The translations under genes and the position numbers were made by a program. The notes under the pieces were generated by a model. It was not told the origin of the DNA. It saw only the letters and a program-made list of their open reading frames with translations, and made no database searches. Of a DNA stretch of 64,000 nucleotides, positions 23,837 to 35,269 are shown piece after piece. The stretch is from Jatrophihabitans sp. (GTDB taxonomy: Bacteria > Actinomycetota > Actinomycetes > Mycobacteriales > Jatrophihabitantaceae): the NCBI GenBank assembly GCA_036389035.1, contig DASVQQ010000039.1:186001-250000 (forward strand). Reading direction: 5' to 3'. Numbering within the stretch: the stretch's first letter is position 1; the number at the start of each line of letters is the position of its first letter.

Positions 23837-24532
23837 GTGCCTGCGCAGCCAAGCCCAGCAACACCCTCTCGCGTGACGGCTACCTTCACCGCACCCACCT
23901 CAGCCGGCCCGCCGAACGCAGCAACCACACCCAGCACAGCTACCACAGCTACCACACCCGCCGGGCCGCCGACAGCCTCCCGGTCAGCGGGCGCCAAGAC
24001 CGTCCTGCACGCCGATGACATCTCCCGGGTGCTGGACCGGATCGCCCACCAGATCCTGGAGAAGACCCAGGGCGGTGACGGCGTGGTCCTGCTGGGCATC
24101 CCGACCCGGGGTCAGCCCCTGGCACACCGGCTGGCTGCCCGCATCGCCAGCTTCTCCGGCGTCCAGGTCGGCCTGGGCAGCCTGGACATCACCCTCTACC
24201 GCGACGACCTGCGCACCCAGGCCAGCCGGCCACTGGGGCGCACCGTCGAGCCGGCGGGCGGGGTGGACGCCAAGCTGGTGATCCTGGTCGATGACGTGCT
24301 GTTCTCCGGCCGCACCGTGCGGGCCGCGCTGGACGCGCTGACCGACCTGGGCCGCCCGCGCGCCGTGCAGCTGGCGGTGCTGGTCGACCGGGGCCACCGC
24401 GAGCTGCCGATCCGGGCCGACTACGTGGGCAAGAACCTGCCGACCTCGCCCGAGGAGCAGGTGCGGGTCAGCCTGGTCGAGACCGACGGGGTGGACGAGG
24501 TCAGCATCGTCGCGGCCGGGGGCCAGGCATGA
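23837..24532 (+). CDS. pyrR: Bifunctional pyr operon regulator / uracil phosphoribosyltransferase PyrR
   Basis: PyrR binds pyr mRNA when UMP is high and has uracil phosphoribosyltransferase activity. The core spans residues 53-231: TVLHADDISRVLDRIAHQI, GIPTRGQPLAHRLA, and the PRPP loop LVILVDDVLFSGRTVRAALDAL, with VDRGHRELPIRADYVGKNLPTS at the end. An Ala/Thr/Pro-rich extension of about 50 residues precedes the core, unusual for the family. GTG 23837 follows the GGGAAGGGGG tract; GTG 23873 would shorten the extension. It heads the pyrR-B-C-carA-B-pyrK-D-F operon and overlaps pyrB as ATGA. Confidence 0.94.
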   Translation: MPAQPSPATPSRVTATFTAPTSAGPPNAATTPSTATTATTPAGPPTASRSAGAKTVLHADDISRVLDRIAHQILEKTQGGDGVVLLGIPTRGQPLAHRLAARIASFSGVQVGLGSLDITLYRDDLRTQASRPLGRTVEPAGGVDAKLVILVDDVLFSGRTVRAALDALTDLGRPRAVQLAVLVDRGHRELPIRADYVGKNLPTSPEEQVRVSLVETDGVDEVSIVAAGGQA

Positions 24533-25542
24533 TCAGGCACCTGCTCTCAGCCGGCGATCTCGACGCGGCCAGTGCCAGCCAGATCCTGGACTCGGCCGAG
24601 CAGATGGACGCGATCCAGACCCGGCAGGTCAAGAAGCTGCCCGCGCTGCGCGGGCGCACCATCGTCAACCTGTTCTTCGAGGACTCCACCCGGACCAGGT
24701 CGTCCTTCGAGATCGCCGGAAAGTGGCTGTCGGCCGACGTGATCAACGTCAGCGCCAAGGGCTCCAGCGTCAGCAAGGGCGAGAGCCTGCGCGACACCGC
24801 GTTGACGGTCGCCGCGCTCGGGGTGGACGCGCTGGTGGTCCGGCATCCCAGCTCCGGCGCGGTGCAGCGGATCACCGAATGGGTCGACTGCCACGTCATC
24901 AACGCCGGCGACGGAACCCACGAGCACCCGACCCAGGCGCTGCTGGACGCGTTCTCGCTGCGCCGCCGGCTCGGCGAGCTGGCCGGCCGGCACATCGTCA
25001 TCGTCGGCGACCTGGTGCACAGCCGGGTGGCCAGGTCCAACGTCGCGCTGCTCACCCTGCTGGGCGCGCAGGTGACCCTGGTCGCGCCGCCCACCCTGAT
25101 GCCGGCGGGCGTGCACGGGTGGAACTGCGTCACCAGCTGGGACCTGGACGCGACGCTGGCCGGCAAGGTGGCCGGCGACGTCGACGCCGTGATGATGCTG
25201 CGCGTCCAGCGCGAGCGGATGGGCGGCGGCTCGGCAGGCGGTGGCCGGGCCGCGGTCGGCTACTTCCCGACCGAGCGGGAGTACGCGATCGGCTACGGCC
25301 TGAGCCCGGCCCGGCTGGAGCTGCTGCCCGAGCACGCGCCGGTGCTGCACCCGGGCCCGATGAACCGCGGCCTGGAGATCTCTTCGGCGGCGGCCGACAG
25401 CGGCCGGTCGCTGGTGCTGGACCAGGTCCGGGCCGGGGTGGCCGTCCGGATGGCGGTGCTCTACCACCTGCTGGCCGGCGCGGACGAGGCGACCGGCGCG
25501 CTGCGAGCGGCGCCGGCCGAGACGGCGGGGGCGTCCTCGTGA
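24529..25542 (+). CDS. pyrB: Aspartate carbamoyltransferase catalytic subunit
   Basis: PyrB joins carbamoyl phosphate and aspartate to make carbamoyl aspartate, the second step of UMP synthesis. The 337-residue protein carries the carbamoyl-phosphate motif FFEDSTRTRSSFE, the conserved KGSSVSKGESL, HPTQALLDAFSL, and the aspartate-binding region near VMMLRVQRERM. HPGPMNRGLEI is the C-terminal signature. No regulatory pyrI follows. ATG 24529 overlaps pyrR, and the stop overlaps pyrC as GTGA, so translation is coupled through all three genes. Confidence 0.97.
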   Translation: MIRHLLSAGDLDAASASQILDSAEQMDAIQTRQVKKLPALRGRTIVNLFFEDSTRTRSSFEIAGKWLSADVINVSAKGSSVSKGESLRDTALTVAALGVDALVVRHPSSGAVQRITEWVDCHVINAGDGTHEHPTQALLDAFSLRRRLGELAGRHIVIVGDLVHSRVARSNVALLTLLGAQVTLVAPPTLMPAGVHGWNCVTSWDLDATLAGKVAGDVDAVMMLRVQRERMGGGSAGGGRAAVGYFPTEREYAIGYGLSPARLELLPEHAPVLHPGPMNRGLEISSAAADSGRSLVLDQVRAGVAVRMAVLYHLLAGADEATGALRAAPAETAGASS

Positions 25543-26873
25543 CCGGAGCTGCCCGGCCGGCTCCGGTGCTGTTGCGCGGGGTGCGGCCGTTGGGCGGCGC
25601 GCCGGCCGACGTACTGGTGGCCGACGGGGTCATCGTCGAGGTCGGGTCCGGGCTGGAGCTACCGGACGGCGCACAGCTGATCGAGGCCGACGGCGCGGTG
25701 CTGCTGCCGGGCCTGGTCGACCTGCACACCCACCTGCGCGAGCCCGGGCGCGAGGACACCGAGACGATCGCCACCGGCTCGGCCGCGGCCGCGCTCGGCG
25801 GGTTCACCGCGGTGCACGCCATGGCCAACACCAACCCGGTCGCCGACACCGCCGAGATGGTCGAGCAGGTGGCCAGGCTGGGCGAGCTGGCCGGCCTGGT
25901 CGACGTCCGCCCGGTCGGGGCGGTCTCGCGCGGACTGGCCGGCGAGCAGCTTGCCGAGATCGCCAACATGGCGCGATCGGCCGCCGGGGTAAGGGTGTTC
26001 AGCGACGACGGCCACTGCGTCAGCGACGCCCGGCTGATGCGCCGGGCGCTGGAGTACCTCAAGCCGTTCGACGCGGTGCTGGCCCAGCACGCCCAGGACC
26101 CGCGGCTGGCCGACGCCAGCTGCTGTGCCCACGAGGGCGAGCTGTCGGGCCGGCTGGGGCTGCCCGGCTGGCCCTCGGTCGCCGAGGAGAGCATCATCGC
26201 CCGCGACGTGATGCTGGCCCGGCACACCGGCTCGCGGCTGCACGTCTGCCACGTCTCCAGCGCCGGCAGCGTCGAGGTGCTGCGCTGGGCCAAGGCCCGG
26301 GGCATCCCGGTCACCGCCGAGGTGACCCCGCACCACCTGCTGCTGACCTGTGATCTGCTGAGCAGCTATGACCCGGTGTACAAGGTGAACCCGCCGCTGC
26401 GCCCGGCCGAGGACGTCGAGGCGTTGCGGGCCGGCCTGGCCGACGGGACCATCGACGCGGTGGCCACCGACCACGCCCCGCACGCCGCGCACGACAAGGA
26501 CCACGCCTTCGGCGACGCCGCGTTCGGCATGCTCGGCCTGCAGACCGCCCTCGGGGTGCTGATCGAGACGATGGTCGAACCCGGCCGGCTGGACTGGGCG
26601 GGGCTGGCCGACCGGATGAGCGTCCGGCCGGCCATGATCGGACGGCTCGCCGGGCACGGCCGTCCGATCGCCGCGGGGGAGCCGGCCAACCTCACCCTGA
26701 TCGATCCGGGCGCCAGCTGGCTGGTGGAGCCGGCCAGGCTGGCCTCGCTCTCGCGCAACACCCCGTTCGCCGGCCGGCGACTGCCCGGCCGGGTGCTGGC
26801 GACCTTCCTCCGCGGCCGGGCCACCGTGCGCGCCGGCGCGGTGCAGGCCCGGCCGGCGGTGGTGTGGGCATGA
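25539..26873 (+). CDS. pyrC: Dihydroorotase
   Basis: Dihydroorotase cyclises carbamoyl aspartate to dihydroorotate. The 444-residue amidohydrolase of the class I type shows the metal-binding DLHTHLREPG near residue 60, AMANTNPV, the conserved histidines in HVCHVSSAGSV and EVTPHHLLLT, and the catalytic aspartate in ATDHAPHA. GTG 25539 overlaps the pyrB stop, GTGA. A longer open frame runs upstream inside pyrB but has no protein-like homology there. A 68-bp gap follows before carA; other actinobacteria often have an extra small gene at this point, which is lacking here. Confidence 0.96.
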   Translation: MTGAARPAPVLLRGVRPLGGAPADVLVADGVIVEVGSGLELPDGAQLIEADGAVLLPGLVDLHTHLREPGREDTETIATGSAAAALGGFTAVHAMANTNPVADTAEMVEQVARLGELAGLVDVRPVGAVSRGLAGEQLAEIANMARSAAGVRVFSDDGHCVSDARLMRRALEYLKPFDAVLAQHAQDPRLADASCCAHEGELSGRLGLPGWPSVAEESIIARDVMLARHTGSRLHVCHVSSAGSVEVLRWAKARGIPVTAEVTPHHLLLTCDLLSSYDPVYKVNPPLRPAEDVEALRAGLADGTIDAVATDHAPHAAHDKDHAFGDAAFGMLGLQTALGVLIETMVEPGRLDWAGLADRMSVRPAMIGRLAGHGRPIAAGEPANLTLIDPGASWLVEPARLASLSRNTPFAGRRLPGRVLATFLRGRATVRAGAVQARPAVVWA

Positions 26874-26941
26874 CCCGCTGGCAAGGGCTGGCTACCCGGC
26901 GTGGATAACGGCGATCGAGTATCGAGGACGAGGAAATTTCC

Positions 26942-28047
26942 ATGACTGACAAGGCGATTCTGGTCCTGGAGGACGGCCGGTTCTTCAGCGGCCAGTCCTA
27001 CGGCGCGACCGGTGAGACCTTCGGCGAGGCGGTGTTCAACACCGGCATGACCGGCTACCAGGAGACCCTGACCGACCCGTCCTATCACCGTCAGGTGGTG
27101 GTGCAGACGGCCCCGCACATCGGCAACACCGGCGTGAACGACGAGGACCAGGAGTCCTCGCGGATCTGGGTGTCGGGTTACGTGGTGCGCGACCCGGCCC
27201 GGCGGATGTCGAGCTGGCGGGCCACCCGGTCCCTGGACGAGGAGCTGTTGAGCCAGGGCGTGGTCGGCATCTCGGGCATCGACACCAGGGCGCTGACCCG
27301 GCATTTGCGCGAGCGGGGCGCCATGCGCTGCGCGATCTCCTCCACCGACCTGGACCCCGACTCGGTGCGCCAGCGGGTGCTGAGCTCGCCGGGGATGGCC
27401 GGCGCCGATCTGGCCGGCGAGGTCAGCACCCGCCAGGCCTACACCGTCGAGGCGATCGGAACCCGCCGGTTCACCATCGCGGCGCTGGACTACGGCATCA
27501 AGACGATGACCCCGCACCGGCTGGCGCAGCGCGGCATCACCAGCCACGTGCTGCCGGCCGACTCCAGCGTGCGGCAGGTGCTCGACACCGGCGCCGACGC
27601 GGTGTTCCTGTCCAACGGACCCGGTGACCCGGGCACCGCCGACAGCGCGGTCGCGCTGCTGCGCGAGCTGCTGGCGACCGGCACCCCGGTGTTCGGGATC
27701 TGCTTCGGCAACCAGCTGCTGGGGCGGGCCTTCGGCTTCGGAACCTACAAGCTGCGTTACGGCCACCGCGGCATCAACCAACCGGTCCAGGACCGGGCCA
27801 CCGGCAAGGTCGAGATCACCGCCCACAATCACGGCTTCGCCGTCGACGCCCCGATCGATCGGCCGACTTCGACAGATTTCGGCAGTGTGGAGGTCAGCCA
27901 CATCTGCCTCAACGACAACGTGGTGGAGGGGCTGCGCGCCCATGACGTCCCGGCGTTCTCGGTGCAGTACCACCCGGAGGCCGCGGCCGGTCCCCACGAC
28001 GCGGCCTACCTGTTCGACCGGTTCGCCGAACTCCTGGAGAACAACTG

Positions 28048-28048
<1 letters not shown>
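26942..28048 (+). CDS. carA: Carbamoyl-phosphate synthase small subunit
   Basis: CarA is the glutaminase subunit that supplies ammonia to CarB for carbamoyl phosphate, used for both pyrimidines and arginine. The N-terminal half shows GETFGEAVFNTGMTGYQE, and the C-terminal class I glutamine amidotransferase domain has the nucleophile in FGICFGNQLLGRAFG and the His/Glu pair in VQYHPEAA. The 368-residue length is normal. ATG 26942 has GAGGA upstream. The stop overlaps the carB start as TGATG. Confidence 0.97.
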
Positions 28049-31379
<3,331 letters not shown>

Positions 31380-31383
<4 letters not shown>

Positions 31384-32270
31384 GTGCCGACGTCGAGAGC
31401 ACGGCGGCGAACGCGACCGGCCCGGTGCAGGAGATCGGTGAGATCTTCGACATCACCAGGTTCGGCGACTACACCCAGCTGACGGTGGTCGCGCCCGGGG
31501 TGGCGCGTGCCTTCGCGCCGGGCCAGTTCGTGGCGGTGGCGGTCGGCGGGTCGCAGACCTCGATGCTGCTGCGCCGCTCGTTCGCGCTCTACGGGGTGAA
31601 GCCGGGCTCGGAGTTCGCCGGCACCATCCAGTTCGTGGTGGCCGTGCACGGACCGGGCACCGAGTGGCTGGTCAGCCAGCGGATCGGGGCCCGGTTGAAC
31701 CTGGTCGGCCCGCTGGGAACGCCGTTTCCGATCCCCCGGGACGCGGTGCCGGCCGTGCTGGTGGGCGGCGGCTACGGCACCGCCCCGCTGCTGCCGCTGG
31801 CCGAGCGGCTGATCGGCCTGGGCAGCGAGGTCGAGATGATCGTGGGGGCCTCCCGGGCCGACCGGCTGTTCGGTGAGCTGCAGGCCAAGCGGCTGATCGG
31901 CAAGGTCACCGTGACCACCGACGACGGCTCGGCCGGCCAGTTCGGCCAGGTCACCGACCCGCTGCCCTCGGCGATCGAGCGGCTGGGTGCCGAGATCGTC
32001 TACGCCTGCGGGCCGATGGGCATGCTGGCCGCGGTCGGCGAGGTGGCCCGGGCGCACGCCATCCCGGCCCAGGTCGCGGTCGAGGAGGCGATGGCGTGCG
32101 GGATCGGGGTGTGCATGACCTGCGTGCTGCCGGTCCGCGGAACGGACGGGGTGTCGCGCTTCGTCCGCTCCTGCGTGGAGGGGCCGGTCTTCGAAGCCGG
32201 CCGGGTGCGCTGGGCCGACGTCGGGACGTTGCCGGCTGACCTGCACGGAGCTGATGGGATGGGGCGCTAG
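31380..32270 (+). CDS. pyrK: Dihydroorotate dehydrogenase electron-transfer subunit
   Basis: PyrK passes electrons from the PyrD flavin to NAD+ through FAD and a [2Fe-2S] cluster. The 296-residue protein has the FAD-binding LLRRSFALYGV (about 60-70), the NAD-binding GGGYGTAPLLPLAE, and the C-terminal Cys cluster EEAMACGIGVCMTCV with a fourth Cys in RSCVEGPVF. The start codon overlaps the carB stop as ATGA. It is followed immediately by pyrD, the usual partner in class 1B enzymes. Confidence 0.93.
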
Positions 32271-33242
32271 ATGGTGGACCTGCGAACCTCGCTGGGGCGG
32301 CTGCAGCTGCCCAACCCGGTGTTGACGGCGTCGGGCTGCGCCGCGTCGGGCAAGGAGCTGAGCCAGTTCTTCGACCTCGCCGCACTCGGCGGCTTCGTCA
32401 CCAAGTCGATCATGCTGCGGGCCCGGTCGGGCCGGGCGACCCCCAGGATGGCCGAGACGCCGAGCGGGATGCTGAACTCGATCGGCCTGCAGGGCCCGGG
32501 CATCGACGCCTTTCTGGCCCATGACCTGCCCTGGCTGCACGCCCAGGGCGCGCGGGCGGTGGTGTCGATCGCCGGCGGGCACACCGACGAGTACGTGGCG
32601 CTGGCCAAACGGCTCTACAACCACCCGGCCGACCTGATCGAGGTCAACATCTCCTGCCCGAACGTCGAGAGCCGCGGCCAGGTCTTCGCCTGTGACCCGA
32701 TCGCGGCCGGCCGGGTGATTTCGGCCGTCCGGCGGGCGGCGCATCCCAACATGCCGGTGTTCGCCAAGCTGTCGCCCGACGTGACCGACATCGGACTGAT
32801 CGCCCGGGCGGTCACCGACGCCGGCGCGGACGGGATCTCGCTGATCAACACCCTGCTGGGCATGGAGATCGACCTGGACACCCTGCGGCCGGTGCTCGGC
32901 GGCGGCACCGGCGGGCTGTCCGGGCCGGCGATCCGCCCGGTGGCGCTGCGCTGCGTCTGGCAGGTGCACCAGGCGGTGCCGCATCTGCCGCTGCTCGGGA
33001 TGGGCGGCATCATGACCGGCCGCGACGCGCTGCGGTTCCTGCTGGCCGGCGCCTCGGCGGTCTCGGTCGGCACCGCGGTGTTCCACGACCCGACGGCGCC
33101 GGTCCGGATCCTGGCCGAGCTGGAAGCCGAACTCGACGCCCGCGGGTTCTCCTCGGTCACCGACGCGATCGGCTTCGCGCACAAGAGCCCGGAGCAGCAG
33201 GCGGCCCTGCGGAGTGGTGCCAGCCAACCGGTGTCGGCATGA
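32271..33242 (+). CDS. pyrD: Dihydroorotate dehydrogenase, class 1B catalytic subunit
   Basis: PyrD oxidises dihydroorotate to orotate with FMN. The 323-residue barrel is of the soluble class 1 type: it lacks the N-terminal membrane helix of class 2 and uses Cys as catalytic base, in LIEVNISCPNVE (about residue 130). Other signatures are PVLTASGCAASG, KLSPDVTDI and GMGGIMTGRDAL. Pairing with pyrK directly upstream indicates the NAD-linked 1B heterotetramer. The start abuts the pyrK stop. Its stop overlaps pyrF as ATGA. Confidence 0.95.
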   Translation: MVDLRTSLGRLQLPNPVLTASGCAASGKELSQFFDLAALGGFVTKSIMLRARSGRATPRMAETPSGMLNSIGLQGPGIDAFLAHDLPWLHAQGARAVVSIAGGHTDEYVALAKRLYNHPADLIEVNISCPNVESRGQVFACDPIAAGRVISAVRRAAHPNMPVFAKLSPDVTDIGLIARAVTDAGADGISLINTLLGMEIDLDTLRPVLGGGTGGLSGPAIRPVALRCVWQVHQAVPHLPLLGMGGIMTGRDALRFLLAGASAVSVGTAVFHDPTAPVRILAELEAELDARGFSSVTDAIGFAHKSPEQQAALRSGASQPVSA

Positions 33243-34114
33243 ATCCGGCTTCGGAGGTGACCGACCCCGAGGCGACCGCGCGGCCTGCCAGCTTCGGTCA
33301 GCGGCTCAGCACCGCGCTGGAGCGGCGGGGCTCGCTGTGCCTGGGCATCGACCCGCACGCCCAGCTGCTCGAGCAGTGGCGGCTGGCCGATGACCTGGCC
33401 TCGCTGGAGCGGTTCGCGCTGAGCTGCGTGGAGGCCTTCGCCGACCTGGCGCCGGTGATCAAGCCGCAGTCGGCGTTCTTCGAGCGGTTCGGCTCGCGCG
33501 GCGTCGCGGTGCTGGAGCGGACCATCGCCGCCGCCCGGGCGGCCGGCGCGCTGGTGCTGCTGGACGTCAAGCGCGGCGACATCGGCTCCACCATGGCCGC
33601 CTACGCCCAGGCCTATCTCGACCCGTCCTCGGATCTGGCGGTGGACGCGATCACGCTCAGCCCCTACCTGGGCGTCGGTTCGCTGGAACCGGCCTTCGAG
33701 CTGGCCGAGCGGCACGGCGCCGGGGTGTTCACGCTCGCCCTGACCTCGAACAAGGAGGGGCCGCAGGTGCAGCACGCCCGGCTGGCCGACGGCCGGACGG
33801 TGGCCCAGTCGGTGATCGACGAGCTGGCCGCGCGCAATGCCGGCGTCCAGCCGCTCGGCTCGTTCGGCGTGGTCGTGGGTGCCACCATCGGTGACTCCGT
33901 CGCGCAGCTCGGCGACTTGAACGGGCCATTCCTGGTGCCGGGCATCGGCGCCCAGGGCGGCACCGCGGCCGACGTCCGGCGGATCTTCGGTTCCAGCCTG
34001 CGAGCGGTGCTGCCGAGCGTGTCCCGGGAGGTGCTGCGGGCCGGGCCGGGACTGCCCGCCTTGCGCGCCGCCGCCGAGCGGGCCGTCGAGGACTTCCTCT
34101 TCCTACGCGGCTGA
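33239..34114 (+). CDS. pyrF: Orotidine 5'-phosphate decarboxylase (type 2)
   Basis: PyrF decarboxylates OMP to UMP, the last step of the operon. The 291-residue protein is of the longer type 2: LCLGIDPHA, KPQSAFFERFGS, the catalytic VLLDVKRGDIGSTMAAYA, and PGIGAQGGTAADVR at the phosphate-binding end. ATG 33239 overlaps the pyrD stop. It closes the pyr operon; the 220 bp that follow contain three 20-bp tandem repeats ahead of mihF. Confidence 0.97.
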   Translation: MNPASEVTDPEATARPASFGQRLSTALERRGSLCLGIDPHAQLLEQWRLADDLASLERFALSCVEAFADLAPVIKPQSAFFERFGSRGVAVLERTIAAARAAGALVLLDVKRGDIGSTMAAYAQAYLDPSSDLAVDAITLSPYLGVGSLEPAFELAERHGAGVFTLALTSNKEGPQVQHARLADGRTVAQSVIDELAARNAGVQPLGSFGVVVGATIGDSVAQLGDLNGPFLVPGIGAQGGTAADVRRIFGSSLRAVLPSVSREVLRAGPGLPALRAAAERAVEDFLFLRG

Positions 34115-34147
34115 ATCTCGGTCGCTGGTTACCGGATGCTCAACGAT

Positions 34148-34207
34148 CCGGATCGTTATTGGCCGTCCCGGATCGTTATTGGCCGTCCCGGATCGTTATT
34201 GGTCGTC
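34148..34207 (+). repeat. 3 x 20-bp tandem repeat upstream of mihF
   Basis: CCGGATCGTTATTGGCCGTC occurs at 34148-34167 and 34168-34187, with a third copy at 34188-34207 differing by one base (T for C near the end). A weaker relative (CGGGTCGTTTTC) follows near 34227. The array lies between pyrF and mihF, about 130 bp before the mihF start. A 20-bp period is close to two helical turns, so a protein could bind each copy on the same face. Function unknown. Confidence 0.9.
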
Positions 34208-34335
34208 CGGGCGATCAAAAGTGATACGGGTCGTTTTCTCTGGGCCCGCCGGGTTGCCCGGCCATAATCCATCGGCGGCAATCTAGATGCCGCGATCCAT
34301 CCGATGACATGGCCTGAGCCGGTAGCGTGGCAGGC

Positions 34336-34671
34336 ATGCCGGAGGCTCCTCCACTCAGTGCTGAGCAGCGGGCCGGCGCGCTGGCGAAGGCGAGCGCCGC
34401 CCGGGCGGCCAGGGCCAGGGCCCGGGCCGATCTCAAGAGCGGCCGGCTCAGCCTTGACCGGCTGCTGGAGCGGGCCGACGCCGATGACCAGCTGGCCGCG
34501 ATGCGGGTGACCGCGCTGCTGGCCGCGCTGCCGGGTTATGGCAAGGTGCGGGCGGCGGCGCTGCTGGCCGAGCTGCGGATCGCCGAATCCCGCCGGTTAC
34601 GAGGATTGGGCCCTCATCAGCGCGCCGCGTTACTCCAACGAATCATGCAGACGGCACAATCGCAGTCATGA
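34336..34671 (+). CDS. mihF: Actinobacterial integration host factor
   Basis: The 111-residue protein matches the mIHF/sIHF family of actinobacterial nucleoid proteins, which bend DNA but are unrelated to E. coli IHF. The body of the protein shows LSAEQRAGALAKASAARAAR, then ALLAALPGYGKVRAAALLAEL (helix-two-turns-helix DNA-binding motif) and the terminal RRLRGLGPHQRAALLQRI. ATG 34336 is preferred over GTG 34327 three codons upstream; neither has a good ribosome-binding site. Position before gmk, with the stop overlapping its start (ATGA), is the conserved actinobacterial arrangement. Confidence 0.93.
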   Translation: MPEAPPLSAEQRAGALAKASAARAARARARADLKSGRLSLDRLLERADADDQLAAMRVTALLAALPGYGKVRAAALLAELRIAESRRLRGLGPHQRAALLQRIMQTAQSQS

Positions 34672-35252
34672 CCGGACCAGCCGAGGACGCCATGGTGCCC
34701 GCCCGCCTCACCGTCCTGTCAGGACCGTCCGGGGTGGGCAAGGGAACCGTGGTGGCCGAGGTGCGCCGGCTGTTCCCGCACGTCTGGGTGTCGATCTCGT
34801 GCACCACCCGCAAACCCCGCCCGGGCGAGGTGGACGGGGTGCAGTACCACTTTCTCACCGACGCCCAGTTCGACGAGCTGATCGAGACCGACCGGCTGCT
34901 GGAGTACGCCACCTTCGCCGGCCACCGCTACGGCACGCCGCGCCGGCCGGTCGAGCAGCACCTGGCCGCCGGCCGGCCCACCCTGCTGGAGATCGAGCTG
35001 CAGGGCGCCCGGCAGGTGCGCGAGCGGATGCCCGACGCCCAGTTCGTGTTCCTGGCCCCGCCGTCGGAGCACGAGCTGCGCGACCGGCTGACCGGTCGGG
35101 GCACCGAGACCGGCGACGTGATCGAGACCAGGCTGACCCGCGCCGAGTACGAACTGCAGGCCCGGGACGAGTTCGACGTGGTGGTGATCAACGACGACGT
35201 CGAGCGGGCCGCCGCCGAAGTGGTGTCGCTGCTCAGCGTCCCCGTCTCCTGA
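34668..35252 (+). CDS. gmk: Guanylate kinase
   Basis: Guanylate kinase converts GMP and ATP to GDP and ADP. The P-loop SGPSGVGKGTV (about residues 18-28), the GMP-binding TTRKPRPGEVDGVQYHFL, LLEIELQGARQVRERMP and RLTRAEYEL are all present in 194 residues. ATG 34668 overlaps mihF; a second in-frame ATG at 34692 begins just before the fold and is an alternative. rpoZ normally follows directly, but here a divergently coded transhydrogenase operon intervenes. Confidence 0.96.
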   Translation: MTGPAEDAMVPARLTVLSGPSGVGKGTVVAEVRRLFPHVWVSISCTTRKPRPGEVDGVQYHFLTDAQFDELIETDRLLEYATFAGHRYGTPRRPVEQHLAAGRPTLLEIELQGARQVRERMPDAQFVFLAPPSEHELRDRLTGRGTETGDVIETRLTRAEYELQARDEFDVVVINDDVERAAAEVVSLLSVPVS

Positions 35253-35269
35253 GCCTGAGTTGAGCCGGG

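Noticed and set aside
34148..34207. CRISPR array
   Set aside because: The three 20-bp units are directly adjacent with no spacers, so this is a tandem repeat.
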